Shown: one piece after another, positions 1-12,572 of the stretch | Layout of the letters: each line of letters starts with the position of its first letter | How positions within the stretch are numbered: position 1 is the first letter of the stretch | Assembly: GCA_030159075.1 (NCBI GenBank) | Contig: BROG01000344.1 | Coordinates: forward strand, 558,001 to 622,000 | Direction: 5' to 3' | Length of the DNA stretch: 64,000 bases | Source of the DNA: Atrina japonica | Lineage: Eukaryota; Mollusca; Bivalvia; Pterioida; Pinnidae | The notes under the pieces: generated by a model | The model's input: only the letters and a program-made list of their open reading frames with translations | What the model was told of the DNA's origin: nothing | Database searches by the model: none | Translations under genes and position numbers: made by a program

Positions 1-1300
1 TTTGATCTCTCTGAAAATGTCATATGCACATCTAGATCTCAGGGGGAACCTCCATAATCACTTTTGAAAAGATTTCTTCAGTACATTCTTAGAAATATAT
101 ACTTCCATTGTCAAAATCCAAGATGGCCACCTGCCAGCCATGTTGGAATCCAATCTCTCTGAAAATGTCATATGCACAACTAAACCTCACGGGGAACCTT
201 CATGTCCAATTTCAAGGAAATGCCTTTATTTCTTTCTGAGAAATAGCAACATCAAACTTCCTATGGTCAAAATCCAAGATGGCCGCCTGTTGGCCATATT
301 GGATTCCAATCTCTCTGAAAATGTAATATGCACAACTAAACCTCACGGGGAACCTTCATGTCCAATTTCAAGGAAATCCCTTCAGTCCTTTCTGAGAAAT
401 AGTGGTAACAAACATCCTTTGGTCAAAATCCAAGATGACCACCTGTTGACAATGCTGGATTCTGATATCTCCGAAAATGTAATATGCATGACTAAACTTC
501 ATATCAAATTTCAAGGAGGTCCCATCAGTCCTTTCTGAGAAGTTTTGGTAACAAACTACCTTTGGTCAAAATCCAAGATGGCTGCCTGTTTGCCATGTTG
601 GATTCTGATGGCTTTGAAAATGTAAAATGCACAACTACACTTCAAGGGGAACCTTCATGTCAAATTTCTGAAAATGTTATATGCACAATAAGACCTCAAG
701 GGTAATCTTCAAGTAAAATTTCAAGGAGATCCCTTCAGTACTTTCTGAAAAATAGTGGTAACAATCTTCCTTTAGTCAAAATCCAAGATGGCCACCTGTC
801 AGCCATGTGGATTCCAATCTCTCTGAAAATGTAATATGCACAACTAGATCTCAAGGGGAACTTTCATATTCAAATTCAATTTCGAGAAGTAGCGGTAACA
901 AACTTTCTGTCGTCAAAATCCAAGATGGCGGCCTGTCAGCCATCTTGGATTCACATGTCTTTGAAAATGTAATATGCACAACTAAACCTCAAGCAGAACC
1001 TTCATGTCAAATTTCTAGCAGATCTCTTCAGTACTTTTTGAGTAGTAGCAGTAACAAAATTCCTTTTGTCAAAATCCAAGATGGCCGGCCAGGCTGGATT
1101 CCGATCTCTTTGAAAATGCAATATGCACAACCAGACCTCAACGGAAACATTCATGTCAAATTTCAAGGAGATCCCTTCAGTCCTTTCTGAGAACTAGCAG
1201 TAACAAAAACTGTTCAGGACGGACGGACGACAGACTGATGACAGACGGACTATGGATGCAGGGCCATATGAATAGCCCACCATCTGCTAATGGTGGGCTA
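1..1300 (+). mobile_element. Interspersed element with internal ~153-bp tandem units, 5' end outside window
   Basis: About 7.5 diverged copies of a unit of about 153 bp. The anchor GTCAAAATCCAAGATGG recurs near 111, 267, 421, 567, 775, 914 and 1067. Each unit contains AAGATGGC followed by GCCATNTTGG, a short inverted pair. The array ends in GGACGGACG-type simple sequence and then a hairpin (AGCCCACCAT / ATGGTGGGCT, about 1276-1301) followed by CTAAAA. The 3' ends of the elements at 35477 and 59172 have the same layout, so this looks like the 3' part of a non-autonomous element. Open frames inside it are not convincing genes. Confidence 0.75.
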
Positions 1301-1429
1301 AAAAGAGATATACAAAGGCTTAAATTTCTTAAATCCCTATATATTTTGTGAAAATTGCTTGAGAAACCCACATTTGGTACTTTTTCATTTGAAACTGATT
1401 AATTCAACATTACTTTTTCTATATGCATA

Positions 1430-1610
1430 CCACACTGGACCTGATCTCATTGTCACAAAATATATAGGGATATAAGATTTTTCATGACTGTATATAGCTC
1501 TTATTTGTTATTGTACATCAAGTACAAGTAGTGAAAGTAGAAAAATTAAAATAATGTTTTAGTAAACACAGCTAATGCTTCTTTAAAGCTTGTATAACCG
1601 TATAACTGAT
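1430..1610. repeat. Diverged interspersed repeat, shared with 41690-41900
   Basis: Blocks such as CACAAAATATATAGG, AGCTCTTATTTGT and ACATCAAGTACAAGTAGT occur in the same order here and at 41740-41840. The remainder of 1300-2600 is AT-rich and shows no gene I can support. Confidence 0.6.
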
Positions 1611-2637
1611 TTATATAATGCAGCCTAGGGCTGATCACTAACAAGAATAATATATCAATACTTAGAGATGTCAAAATCACAATGTCAGTGTCTTTTTGTT
1701 TTTACTAATTATGCTAATGGTCTTGTATAATTTTGGTGAACATAAGTCATGAATTTCTGTTTTCTCTTCCACTGATGTTGTTGCTTCCTGTTTATCATCT
1801 TATATCAAAAATTGTATTTGAAAAGAGAGACAGACAAAATGAGAAGGCTAACATAGGAAAGAACAAAGATGGCCAAAGACAAATGACCTACTTGTCTGCT
1901 CTCATTTATCATACTCTGGATATCATGTCCACTTAACTGTCTGTTGAGGCAAACTGAAACAAAATAAAGACTTTTGTCATCTATGTAATAGCAAAACTGT
2001 CAACAAAATGAATATATCTAATGCACGTATGTAAAGAATTTGCAGTTGCTCAAAACTGCCATAAAATGAATTGAATTTTTCCAGTATTGATCAGTAATGT
2101 AAATGGAATAAAACTTTTTTTGAAAAGTAATTTATATCGCTTGACTCAAATCTCTTAAGCACATTTTAAATGCTGTCAGCTAGTTTATAAACATGCTTAA
2201 ATTTCTTTTTGTGTATGTGCATATATTATAAAACATGTCTTCAATAAACTACGGGCTCAACGGAGCCTAAAAAGACCTTCTGCGAAAGGCCCAGCACAGC
2301 ACCTACTGGCAGATTTTCTGTTACACCTATTAATTATTAGGTTTGTTACTGACTGTCCACATGAAAATGTCAGGTTGACTAAGTCCATGGAAGGTGAGGC
2401 CAAGCCTATGTGCATAGACTTAAAGACATAGTATCTACGATTTCCTCAATATTTCAATCTCAATTGTTTGGGTCAAATATGTTAGTATTTGGAGATAAAA
2501 AACGAAAAATTGTTGAATTAAAACACATAGAAGTATAGTTTTATTGTATTTCACAACTTTCCACGTTTTTTTTTATTTTTTGTCGTACGACAAAAATTCG
2601 TTTGCAAGCCCGCCCATATTCATATGTGACCTGTATT

Positions 2638-2649
2638 TGCGCATGCGCA
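2638..2649. promoter_or_regulatory. NRF1-type palindrome upstream of a small reading frame
   Basis: TGCGCATGCGCA is an exact match to the NRF1 palindromic consensus. It lies 25 bp upstream of the ATG at 2674, in a locally CpG-containing patch of an AT-rich region. NRF1 sites are typical of TSS-proximal promoters, so this is a candidate promoter for the reading frame that follows. That assignment is inference. Confidence 0.45.
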
Positions 2650-2673
2650 TTTCCATTGTTAATAGTGAAAAGC

Positions 2674-2862
2674 ATGGCGTCCAAAGCAAAAACAAATCGT
2701 GGCCGACCTGTTAAATTGACAGATTCAGCTAGAAAAAGAAATCTTTCTGGCGAAATATACAACAAGACCAAGATAAATATTGGAAAGGAGCATGATCGAT
2801 GGATAAGCCTCAAGGACCGTCTAAATGTAGGACCTCACGCCGAAGATCGAAATTGTAAATAA
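2674..2862 (+). CDS. Small basic protein or 5' coding fragment, function unknown
   Basis: A 62-residue frame starts at an ATG in good context (AGCATGG) and begins MASKAKTNRGRPVKL. It is strongly basic, with an AT-hook-like RGRP and the stretch KINIGKEHDRWISLKDRL. That stretch resembles the N-terminal part of multi-copy invertebrate proteins, often transposon-linked, with an 'INIG...RW..LK' segment followed by HAE. Here the frame ends soon after HAE. A weak donor-like GTAAAT at the end (AATT|GTAAAT) would let it be a first exon; otherwise it is a truncated copy. The NRF1 site just upstream favours an expressed 5' end. I do not assign a function. Confidence 0.4.
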   Translation: MASKAKTNRGRPVKLTDSARKRNLSGEIYNKTKINIGKEHDRWISLKDRLNVGPHAEDRNCK

Positions 2863-3404
2863 ATCAACACGTGCTTCTCAGCATCCATTGATTGATATCG
2901 ATACGATCTAGGTCATTGCGTGTGCTTCTGGGATTGTTTCTGTGCATAATTAATGAGTTTGATTCTTACAGACGACGACAACAAATCAGCATTTATCCGT
3001 TAATTACGCTAATTATACAAAAAAGTGTCGACGTGGAAGATCATTATTCAGTCATATCTTCGATATTTCCGCAAAATTGCCGACTAAAAAAAATAACCAT
3101 TTTCGTAGATACTATGTCTTTAAATGCACATTAATAGCAAATGTCAGACATTTGGTGATCCCCCAATTGTTTATAAGAGTTGCGTGCCTTGTAAAACTAA
3201 GCCAACTGCCATTGTCCAAAAGTAATTTTACTGAGTTATACAAAGATACACATTCAAATGATTTTCTAGAACATGCTGCTTTTTTTTTTTAAACTTTTTT
3301 CCCTTTTTAGGTGGAAATCTCAATTAACTAAATTGTCTGAAGCTGATAATTTTGATTTCTTCAGTCTATCTCTATTCAATGTGATTTCTAAGATAATACT
3401 CTGC

Positions 3405-4206
3405 CTATTAACATGCCTATTCACCTGCTCTATAACCTGCCATATGACAAACTCAATCGCCTGCTCTATAACAATGCCTGTTAACAGACCCAATCACATG
3501 CTCTAAAACAATGCCTGTTAACAGACCCAATCACCTGCTCTATAACAATGCCTGTTAACAGACCCAATCACCTGCTCTATAACAATGCCTGTTAACAGAC
3601 CCAATCACATGCTCTAAAACAATGCCTGTTAACAGACCCAATCACATGCTCTATAACAATGCCTGTTAACAGACCCAATCACATGCTCTAAAACAATGCC
3701 TGTTAACAGACCCAATCACCTGCTCTATAACAATACCTGTTAACAGACCCAATCACCTGCTCTATAACAATGCCTGTTAACAGACCCAATCGCCTGCTCT
3801 ATAACAATGCCTGTTAACAGACCCAATCACATGCTCTAAAACAATGCCTGTTAACAGACCCATTCGCCTGCTCTATAACAATGCCTGTTAACAGACCCAA
3901 TCACATGCTCTAAAACAATGCCTGTTAACAGACCCAATCACCTGCTCTATAACAATGCCTGTTAACAGACCCAATCACCTGCTCTATAACAATGCCTGTT
4001 AACAGACCCAATCACCTGCTCTATAACAATGCCTGTTAACAGACCCAATCACCTGCTCTAAAACAATGCCTGTTAACAGACCCAATCACATGCTCTAAAA
4101 CAATGCCTGTTAACAGACCCAATCACCTGCTCTATAACAATGCCTGTTAACAGACCCAATCACCTGCTCTAAAACAATGCCTGATAACAGACCCAATCAC
4201 CTGCTT
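3405..4206. repeat. 37-bp minisatellite, about 21 copies
   Basis: Highly regular array of a 37-bp unit containing CCTGTTAACAGACCCAATCA and TGCTCTATAACAATG. Variation is mainly CAC/CAT/CGC and TATA/TAAA. Each unit holds the palindrome TGTTAACA. The first copies are degenerate and the array stops sharply at about 4206. Confidence 0.95.
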
Positions 4207-4509
4207 GACCATTATCAAACTAATAAAACTCAAAAAGTTAGACTGAAAATGATTTATGTGCACTTTGTGTCTAAGCAATCTTACAAAGTGTTTTTATTTT
4301 TGGGGTTTTTTTTGTTGTTGTTTTTTTTTGTAAATATTTCATAAAAAAGTTGCTGTATGTGAAAATTATCCATCAGCAAATATAGCCATAGTCGTAACAA
4401 AAAATAAACTCTTGTTTCCATGGATTACACTCCAACCTAATGTAAATGTCACAAATACTGGCTGATCACTATCCAGTTTTGCTGGGTCACACAATGGTCT
4501 ATATCTTAC

Positions 4510-4657
4510 TGTGCTGATATTTCTGTTGACTCAGTATAGCATCTCTCCATTCTTCTCTTTCGTAATCCGTAGACAACAGAATTGTCTGACTTTGTGAGTC
4601 ATCAGCAACACGAAGTTGGATAGGTAGATGGGGTGAAGCTAAAACCAGGGCAGCCTC
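4510..4657 (-). CDS. BCR/ABR-like: Gene A exon 12: end of PH domain
   Basis: 148 bp to the donor CACA|GTAAGA, acceptor CTTGTAG|GAGGCT. Encodes EAALVLASPHLPIQLRV and LLSTDYEREEWRDAI, matching BCR's ISSDYERAEWRENI. Reading through the donor gives only SKI and then a stop at 4499-4501. Confidence 0.9.
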
Positions 4658-7600
4658 CTACAAGAACCAGAACATTTTTTTATAATATATGTACATTTAG
4701 GATTTCTTTACTAAATAAAGCAAATTTACTTATCCTTTAAGATATATAAGAAGACAGGACAAAATGTATTTTAAGTTTTCACTAAGAATCTAAACAAATA
4801 TTTGCTATCAAAAACGTAATACGCCCCTTTTCAGGAGTTTGTGGGTCTCCATGACTATCTTTCAGTAAATATATTTTATATATTTGTATTGCAAATAATT
4901 CACATCCATTCACTGGTCATATTTACTTGTCAGACTAATTCTAGTATATATATATATCTAAATACCAGAAAATTTTAAATAGGATATTAACTTTCGAGTT
5001 AATATTGAGTAGAAAAACAACACCAAGCAAAATGGCTTCTTGTCCACAGAGGGTGATCTAGAGACTCAACTGCTGCAACTGCGCACGTAAATAAATAGGA
5101 TGCGCAGAGAATGGTTTATACTATAAGAATGCAGGAGTTATCCTTCTTGTAAAAGATGTGTTTCAATAACAGGGAATATTGATAGATGACAGCGTTACAA
5201 TATTCGGCATTATTTTTCAGGATTTGATGATTTAATATTGCATGTGTATACTCGATACAAAAAGCTAATAGGTTACCTGTTCCTCAATTTTTTTCTTAAG
5301 TTTTTCAATATTCCTTGCTGCTACTTTCCTAGTTATGGACCATGTTTTCTACAAAATAAAAATAAAAAAATTAAAGTCAAAGAATTGCAAAGTGAATATC
5401 TATCATCAATGGGAAACAAATGAACTGCTAAAATTATGTAAAGTAACATTATGGTACAATTTTCTCACTGGAACTTTACAGTTTATTCAACAGTTTTCAG
5501 TCATACAATGAGAGCCAGATTTTAATGATTAAGGAGAAAATTTGGTTACAATCTACCTGGAAAAATACCTGTATCACTCTACAGGTAAACTGTCAACCAT
5601 TCTTGTATGATCAGATTAGGAACCAGCAAGACTTAAACCATTCTGATTAGAGATGAAACAATATGAAAGGTATCGTTGTTTATAGCAAACTGCTTTAACC
5701 ACTTGTCTATTAGTGCTCTTTAGGGTTTAAGATTTAGGGTTGAACAACATCATGAGCATAACACTGTTTGGGGGGAAAAGCCTTGAATGATGTACAGGGA
5801 TATACCAATAATATACCTGCTAGTAGTGGTTTAGTGGTACAGTAGTTGACTCATACAGACAGAAGCATGGGAAAGTCCTAGGTTAGAATCTAGGGATGGG
5901 ATCAAACCAAAGAATTTGAAAAACATTAGTGACTATTCCTTTGTTAAGTGCTTGGCATACAAACTGAAAGTCACAGGTCTTGCATGTGAGACCAAAAACT
6001 GAGGTCCTGAGTAAAGGCAGGCTAGAAAGTAAAAAACCCTCACTTCAATGACGTCAGTCCAAAGCACAGGTCAAAATTTGTGACACTTCATCTTTAGTTG
6101 GTGAAATCTCCTGATAATTGACATATTTTTGGTGTCATTTAAAACAACAATCAAACAATCTAAATCCTCTCATGATAGCAATGCACTTAGCAGAGTCATT
6201 TACCACTCGGTACATAACGCTCTATAGAAAAGTGAATCATCAACTGCCATCCATCAATAAACAAAACTACACATAGGTTTCTATCTATATCAAGACTGCA
6301 TGTAATTGATCAAGAGGAAGAATTCAACAAGAGCGTAGCTTTGAATCTTTAACCATTCAGCCACATAGGCCCATTTATGGTGGAAGTTAAAACCTAGTTA
6401 CAAATTAAGCTGGAAAAGAACACTTAACTTTCATGAGTAAACTGGCAAAATTCCAAACATTGATTCCTGCAAAATTTGAACCCGCACTGACAAAACGTTA
6501 TTGTGATGTAAAATGAAATTGACAAGTTACTGAGACACAGAGTATAATCACAAAACTATCATGAAATCAGGCTTCATCATAAAAAAATAAAGATTAAGAT
6601 CTCAAACTTAAGTCTGAGATTATTCTTAATTAGGTCTGCTAAGCCAATCAGATTTCAGGATAATCCATAGTTGAGTAAAATTTTTTTGATAAGAAATTAT
6701 CATATTTTTTCGGTGCCAGATTTGAAGTACTTATGTTGGAGTGACTGAACATGCTGACATGAACAAGAGTGAACTATCAAACTAAGATTTAAGTGAATTA
6801 GTTATCTATCCGTTATGTACAGTATGAGTTAAGTGAACTATCTACTATTGTGACAGGTGCTTGCATTAAATTAAAAGTTCTCTTTCACAGTGTCGTGTAC
6901 AGGTTCAAAACTGTAGTTTCATTTAAACTTAAGTTTTTGGCTTTTCCTTGATGAATTATTGATTAATTTCATTGTCTGAAAACAATGATACTAAAATTTT
7001 CTCCAAAGATTTACAGTGATGGAAATCAAACTCTGCGATCAAGGAGCCATTTGTGCTCATAAGTCGGGATTTTTTGGAGCCCAGTTGTATGCCTGGAAGC
7101 CAAGAAACTTGCTCTTCCCATAACATGCTATTTAAAAAAAACTTACTAAAAAAACATATTTTAAAGTAGTTCATACACTAGCTACAAGGTATACTCAGTT
7201 TACAAAAATATCAGTTGAAATTTGTGAAAGTTCAAGATATACCCCCAAATTTCCAGTAGCCATCTGGGCTAACACACTGTGAAATCAACTAGCCCAGCTC
7301 AGTTCTACTCGCCATGGGCTTCTGGGCTGTGCTAATTTCTATCCCTGGATTTATATACAGTAGAATCTCATTAAATCAAAATTGGAAAAATATGAAATTC
7401 CAGATATACCAAAATCAAATGATCAATACTGATTTTTTAAATATATATATGTACCATGTATAAGCTACTTTTAGTCCGGATATCTCAACATTTTTATTTA
7501 TGAAATTTCCCCTCTGTCAAACTAATTTTGCAGTCTGAAGTATTAATATCACAAAAAATCATTTGTTATCTTCAAAATTACATATTGTGGTTGAAGGAAA

Positions 7601-10600
7601 CATTTTATGACAAATTGATAAGTGAAATTTTGTGATTTTCTGTGAAAGAGCATCTTTGACATGTCTACCTAGTTATTTAATATATAGGTTATAATGGACT
7701 GGCATAGTGAATAAGCTACATGACCTATACTGACAAGAAACAGGTCAAACTGAATCATCTACCTAATTCATCAGGTTTCAGTGTCACTATGATTCATCAG
7801 CTGAAAATCAAAAGGTGTCAATATGAATCATACAAGAATCAGCCTGATGAATACTTATGGCATGATAAGTTATCAATACCCATTGATAAGTTATCAATAC
7901 CCATTGATAAGTTATCATTACCCATTGATAAGTTAACAAAACCCATTGATAAGTTATCAATACCCATTGATAAGTTATCATTACCCATCGATAAGTTATC
8001 AATACCCATTGATAAGTTATCAATACCCATTGATGAGTTATCATTACCCATTCAACCATAACTGTATCAGAGACAATCATCTACCTAATTACAATTACTT
8101 TGCTATCTACAGAACAATTGGACACCAGTTGTCTGGATAGGGTAGATGCTAGCACACTAAATTTTCACAATTGCGACCTTGGTTATTTTATCCATGGATG
8201 ACATTGATTCTGCTGCTGAGATGAGGGTGAGATGAGAAATGTACTTTAGCCCTCTGCACATTTTACCCAAGCAAGCTAAAAATGGGCTAGGGCTTATTGC
8301 AAGATCAATAATTTATTTCTAATTCTTGGCTACTTGCGAAAACGACCCAAATTGCAAACATACTAACCTCTTTGACTAGTTCCGCATGAGTTTTCATTTC
8401 ACTTCGTAATTCCGCTTTCAGACTTACTATTTTCTTTTTCATGTTTTCTGTATCTTCTTTTATTGAGAACGATTTCTCATCTTTAAAATAAATGTAAACT
8501 ACATAAATTATGCAAATCTAAACTGGTTTATTACATATTTCAAATTTACAAATAAAATAAAACTTGTTTCCAAAATTCTATTGTTTGCTCATTTCTGAAC
8601 AAACTTCAATATATTTACACCAACTGAGAGAAAATAAAATTTGTTTTAAAACAATAAATCTAAACGAAAAAATAAAAGGAAAAGTAATGATGACTTAATT
8701 AGTAAAAATAAATCATTATTTTATGATGTCAAAAATATTTCTGTAACAATTCTACCTCTGTCTATAAAAGTTTAAAGATGGTGACAAGTAATTATGCATG
8801 TTATGTTTAAGAGACTGGCAAACTTTAATTTGAAACTCACATTTGGATTCCAAAGTGATGTCGTGCATTGGAATGTACCACTTCACCTCAAAAGAATTCA
8901 CTCTGTGTCTGTAAACCAATAACAGATGTCAAAAATACGCAGACAATACTATCGTGACTATGGCAACTAATAAACTAATAACTAATATTCTCACTTACAT
9001 AAATCATGCTATCATTAATCAAGTGTTATTTGTGTATGCAACACTTCGGTCTTCTTTAGATATATACATGTACTAGCAGCAAATTACCTACCACAGGTAA
9101 AAGAAATGAGGAAGCTATGGTCCAGACAAATCAAAAGGATGGAACCATTGGGGAATAATGATGTATTTCAGCATGTTTGTATTTTACCTACTAGCACAGC
9201 TACACCGGCTTCAGGATATGAAGTATCAAAATTAACACTGCTGCTAAGGACTTGTTGTCTAGTCAAAAGCATGGTCATCTTTGTGAGAAATACTATAATT
9301 TTATAAGACCCAACATTTGAAGCAGGCATAAATCTACACCATGCACATTTTCTAGATGTGTAAGCAGTAAAAGTAGTAAATTTGACTTCAGCCAATCTTC
9401 TTAACCACAGTACTCAAAATATACCAAGTCCAAAACAGTAATTTAAAAAAAAAAACAAGTTATCATAAAGATTCAACATCTGAGGTAGGGTGTGTGTGTG
9501 CTTACAATCATAAAACATCTACAGGAATTATATTTTGTACGTCATAACATGTCAACTCATTTTAATCCAATCAAAATATAGTATGTATTCCAACCTCATT
9601 AAATCCTTAACATAGAGAAATCAAAGATTACAAAGCTCACCTCACATCAACATGGAGAAATAAAAGATTACAAAGCTCACCTCGAATCAACATGGAGGAA
9701 TCAAAGATTACAAAGCTCACCTCACACCAACATGGAGAAATAAAAGATTACAAAGCTCACCTCGAATCAACATGGAGGAATCAAAGATTACAAAGCTCAC
9801 CTCACACCAACATATCATAAATTGCCAAATTGACCTGACCTGAAGCAATCTCCTTCACCCCAGCATTGAAGATAGACTGAGGCCAAAGCAAAGTCATATT
9901 TGTAAAACATACAAGATCAATCCAGGGTCTGAAATACAGCATGTGCTGAAAATCATAACAGGTGCAGTAATACCTGTGTTTAGTGGACAGTTGCCAGACT
10001 AATAAAATTGTCTGTTATAGAGAGGTGTTTGCTGAATGAAGGAAGATCATTCACTGCTAAAACAGTTACATGTATAATCAATGCAAATCTATCTTGTAAT
10101 CAACTGTTACGATGTAATGCAAGGAAATAAAAATCAAGCAAAAACACAAAATGAAAGAATAGGAGTGTTTCTTAAAATAAAAGTCAGAATGTACAGCTGA
10201 GTGAGAAATTTTCTGTGGGAATGGAAGTCAATCATAGGTAGACTGTCCACTAATTCAATGTTAAAAACAGAGAATTTATGGATATTGGAGCCAACAACAT
10301 TGTCTGTTGTCTGGGTTAGGGAGATGTCTATTTATTTAAAACAGACACTAGTAGTCTTATATAACAATGTAAATTGGGGTCTCGACAAACTGTCCATTAT
10401 CGGAGGGTGTCCACTGAATTAAGGTGTCCATTATGGCAGGTTTCACTGTATACAAGTTTAGATGACATACAAGCAAGTGAACCTTACCTTACCCAGAGCA
10501 ATAGCATAAACCCCTCTCAACTTGGAAAAGGTGAGCTAAAACTAGTCGCAACCCTTTAACTGAAATTTTATTAAGTGAGGCGTAAAGCACCAGTAAAACA

Positions 10601-12541
10601 AATGAGCATTTCCCTTTTCAATATTTATCATAAATCAGCATATTCTATGCAGCACATTGTCAAAATATGAATATGTGCTGCATAGAAACTTTCCAGACAA
10701 AAACTGGTATCTTACCATTCAAAAGGAACAGAATCTTACCTGCTCTGTTTGTGCTTGGTGCAAACGATGACATCACTGAACAAAAACAAATATCGTAATT
10801 TTCTTGAGTTTCGAACGACCTCAACAACGAAACCACTTTTCACAAGAGGAGCTGACTCTTCTGTCTGTTTTCAAAAATTGAATAAAATTTGGTAATGAAA
10901 GTTTAGAATGACAAAATGAACTGAACTAAACAGGTCTTGACCATTCCAGTTGTTTTATAATAGTTTAAAATTGTTACAGAAATGTTTCACTTAATTATAG
11001 TTATCACCAAGTACAATGGAATTTTGATATCTCAAAATTCATGGAACTGCCCCTATTACTTCCATATATCTGGAATTGCAGATTACTAAAGTTGTAATCA
11101 ATATATTTTTCTTTGTATAAAAAGTGGGACAGGCTGTTCATCTTTGACATATCCAGGATTTCGACTCGTCCGAGTTCGACAAAACAAGATTCAATTGTAT
11201 TTTAGAATAGCAATGAATTTAAGACTTTGGGTTTGCTTTTATGCAGTGCATATTTCTTAAAACTGCCATGCACACCATGATTCTGGACTTGCTCATTTTC
11301 TTTCCTGTGGACAGGAAATAAAAACTCACTTCCAATCAATGATAAAACCAGGACTTTCAAGATCTGGCACTCTACAAATTCAGCTACTCTGTCTGCTTAT
11401 GCTTCAGGGATTTCCTAAAATATTTTTTTCCAAAAGATGAGTGACCCTTTCATCCAATTGCACTGGACATGGCAACAGAAACTATCATCCTGAGATACAA
11501 TGGTCTCAGATATATTGTTTTATTGCTGTTTTACATCACAATAAAAACCATCACTTATAATGATATGTCATCCATAATAGGCGAAGTGACACTTTGCTTT
11601 GGACCTTTACCAAGGCTTCTGTGACATGCTATGCCCATCATAACATTTTAAGCCTCTCTCTGAACACAGAACCTCTATTTAAAGTCTAATTCTGAAATAC
11701 CAATGACATTCACGTCTGATGACTGGTCATTACCTGGGAATGAATCTGTCACATCCTTGATCTACGTGGCCAAGTAGTCAGAGCAACCTGGTTTCAACCA
11801 TTAAATCTTTAAATCATTAAATCAATGAACCATGAACTAATGTGAGTTATCTATACCAGAAGCAAATATGATATACTTACAGATGATACAAAAGTTTTTT
11901 CTGTAAATGCAAAATTCTTAAGATTGTGATCAGCAAGTTCTAAAGTTCTCTGTAATGTTCGGTAATCTGGATGGTCCTCAGGTGTGCTTTTTAATAGATC
12001 CTGAAACAATTTTTTTTAAAACAGTGATAGCATTTTCATAATTATTTCATGAATGAGTAAAACATTCAGTATTCTTCTTATCTTTACTTGATAAAATTTC
12101 TGAACACTTTGAGCAGCTATTACAACATGTACAAAATCTAAAGCTGGATAAAAGAATGACATACACTTAATCCATAACCAGAAATGACTGGAATTATTGA
12201 CAACTTTCAAGAACTGAACTCTGCAAACAAAATCATTGGACCGAGTGAGGTTTGGTTATTTTTATGTTCCACTGAATACATACATTGTTCTCCCCGACCT
12301 ACTGCCATCCACCATTAACTCTCTGGTCAGAAGGTTATATATGCATGTAAAATATTTTGACCCTATCACCAGACCATGTGAATAAGAAGGTGTAAGTAAA
12401 AACTGTTAAGTAGAGGTAGGAAATTATTGTTGGATAATCATCATCCCAAAGCCCAGGAAATAAGATCTATGTATGTTTGATATAGCGAGTTATAAACATG
12501 GTATCATACACTGCAGAGATTATATACTTTAGGTTACACCT

Positions 12542-12572
<31 letters not shown>

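Noticed and set aside
3405..4206. Regular array with CRISPR-like look
   Set aside because: The whole unit repeats with no unique spacers, and the genome is eukaryotic; it is a minisatellite.
1..4509. Search for C2 and RhoGAP exons of gene A
   Set aside because: No minus-strand segment with splice sites and recognisable C2 or GAP motifs was found; only repeats and a plus-strand small frame.
5715..5745. TTTAGGGTTTAAGATTTAGGGTT, telomere-like words
   Set aside because: Only two imperfect copies; not an interstitial telomere array.
7720..8061. Frames with IDKLSIP or QWVLITY repeats
   Set aside because: The 21-bp minisatellite read in different frames on both strands; no initiation or splice support.
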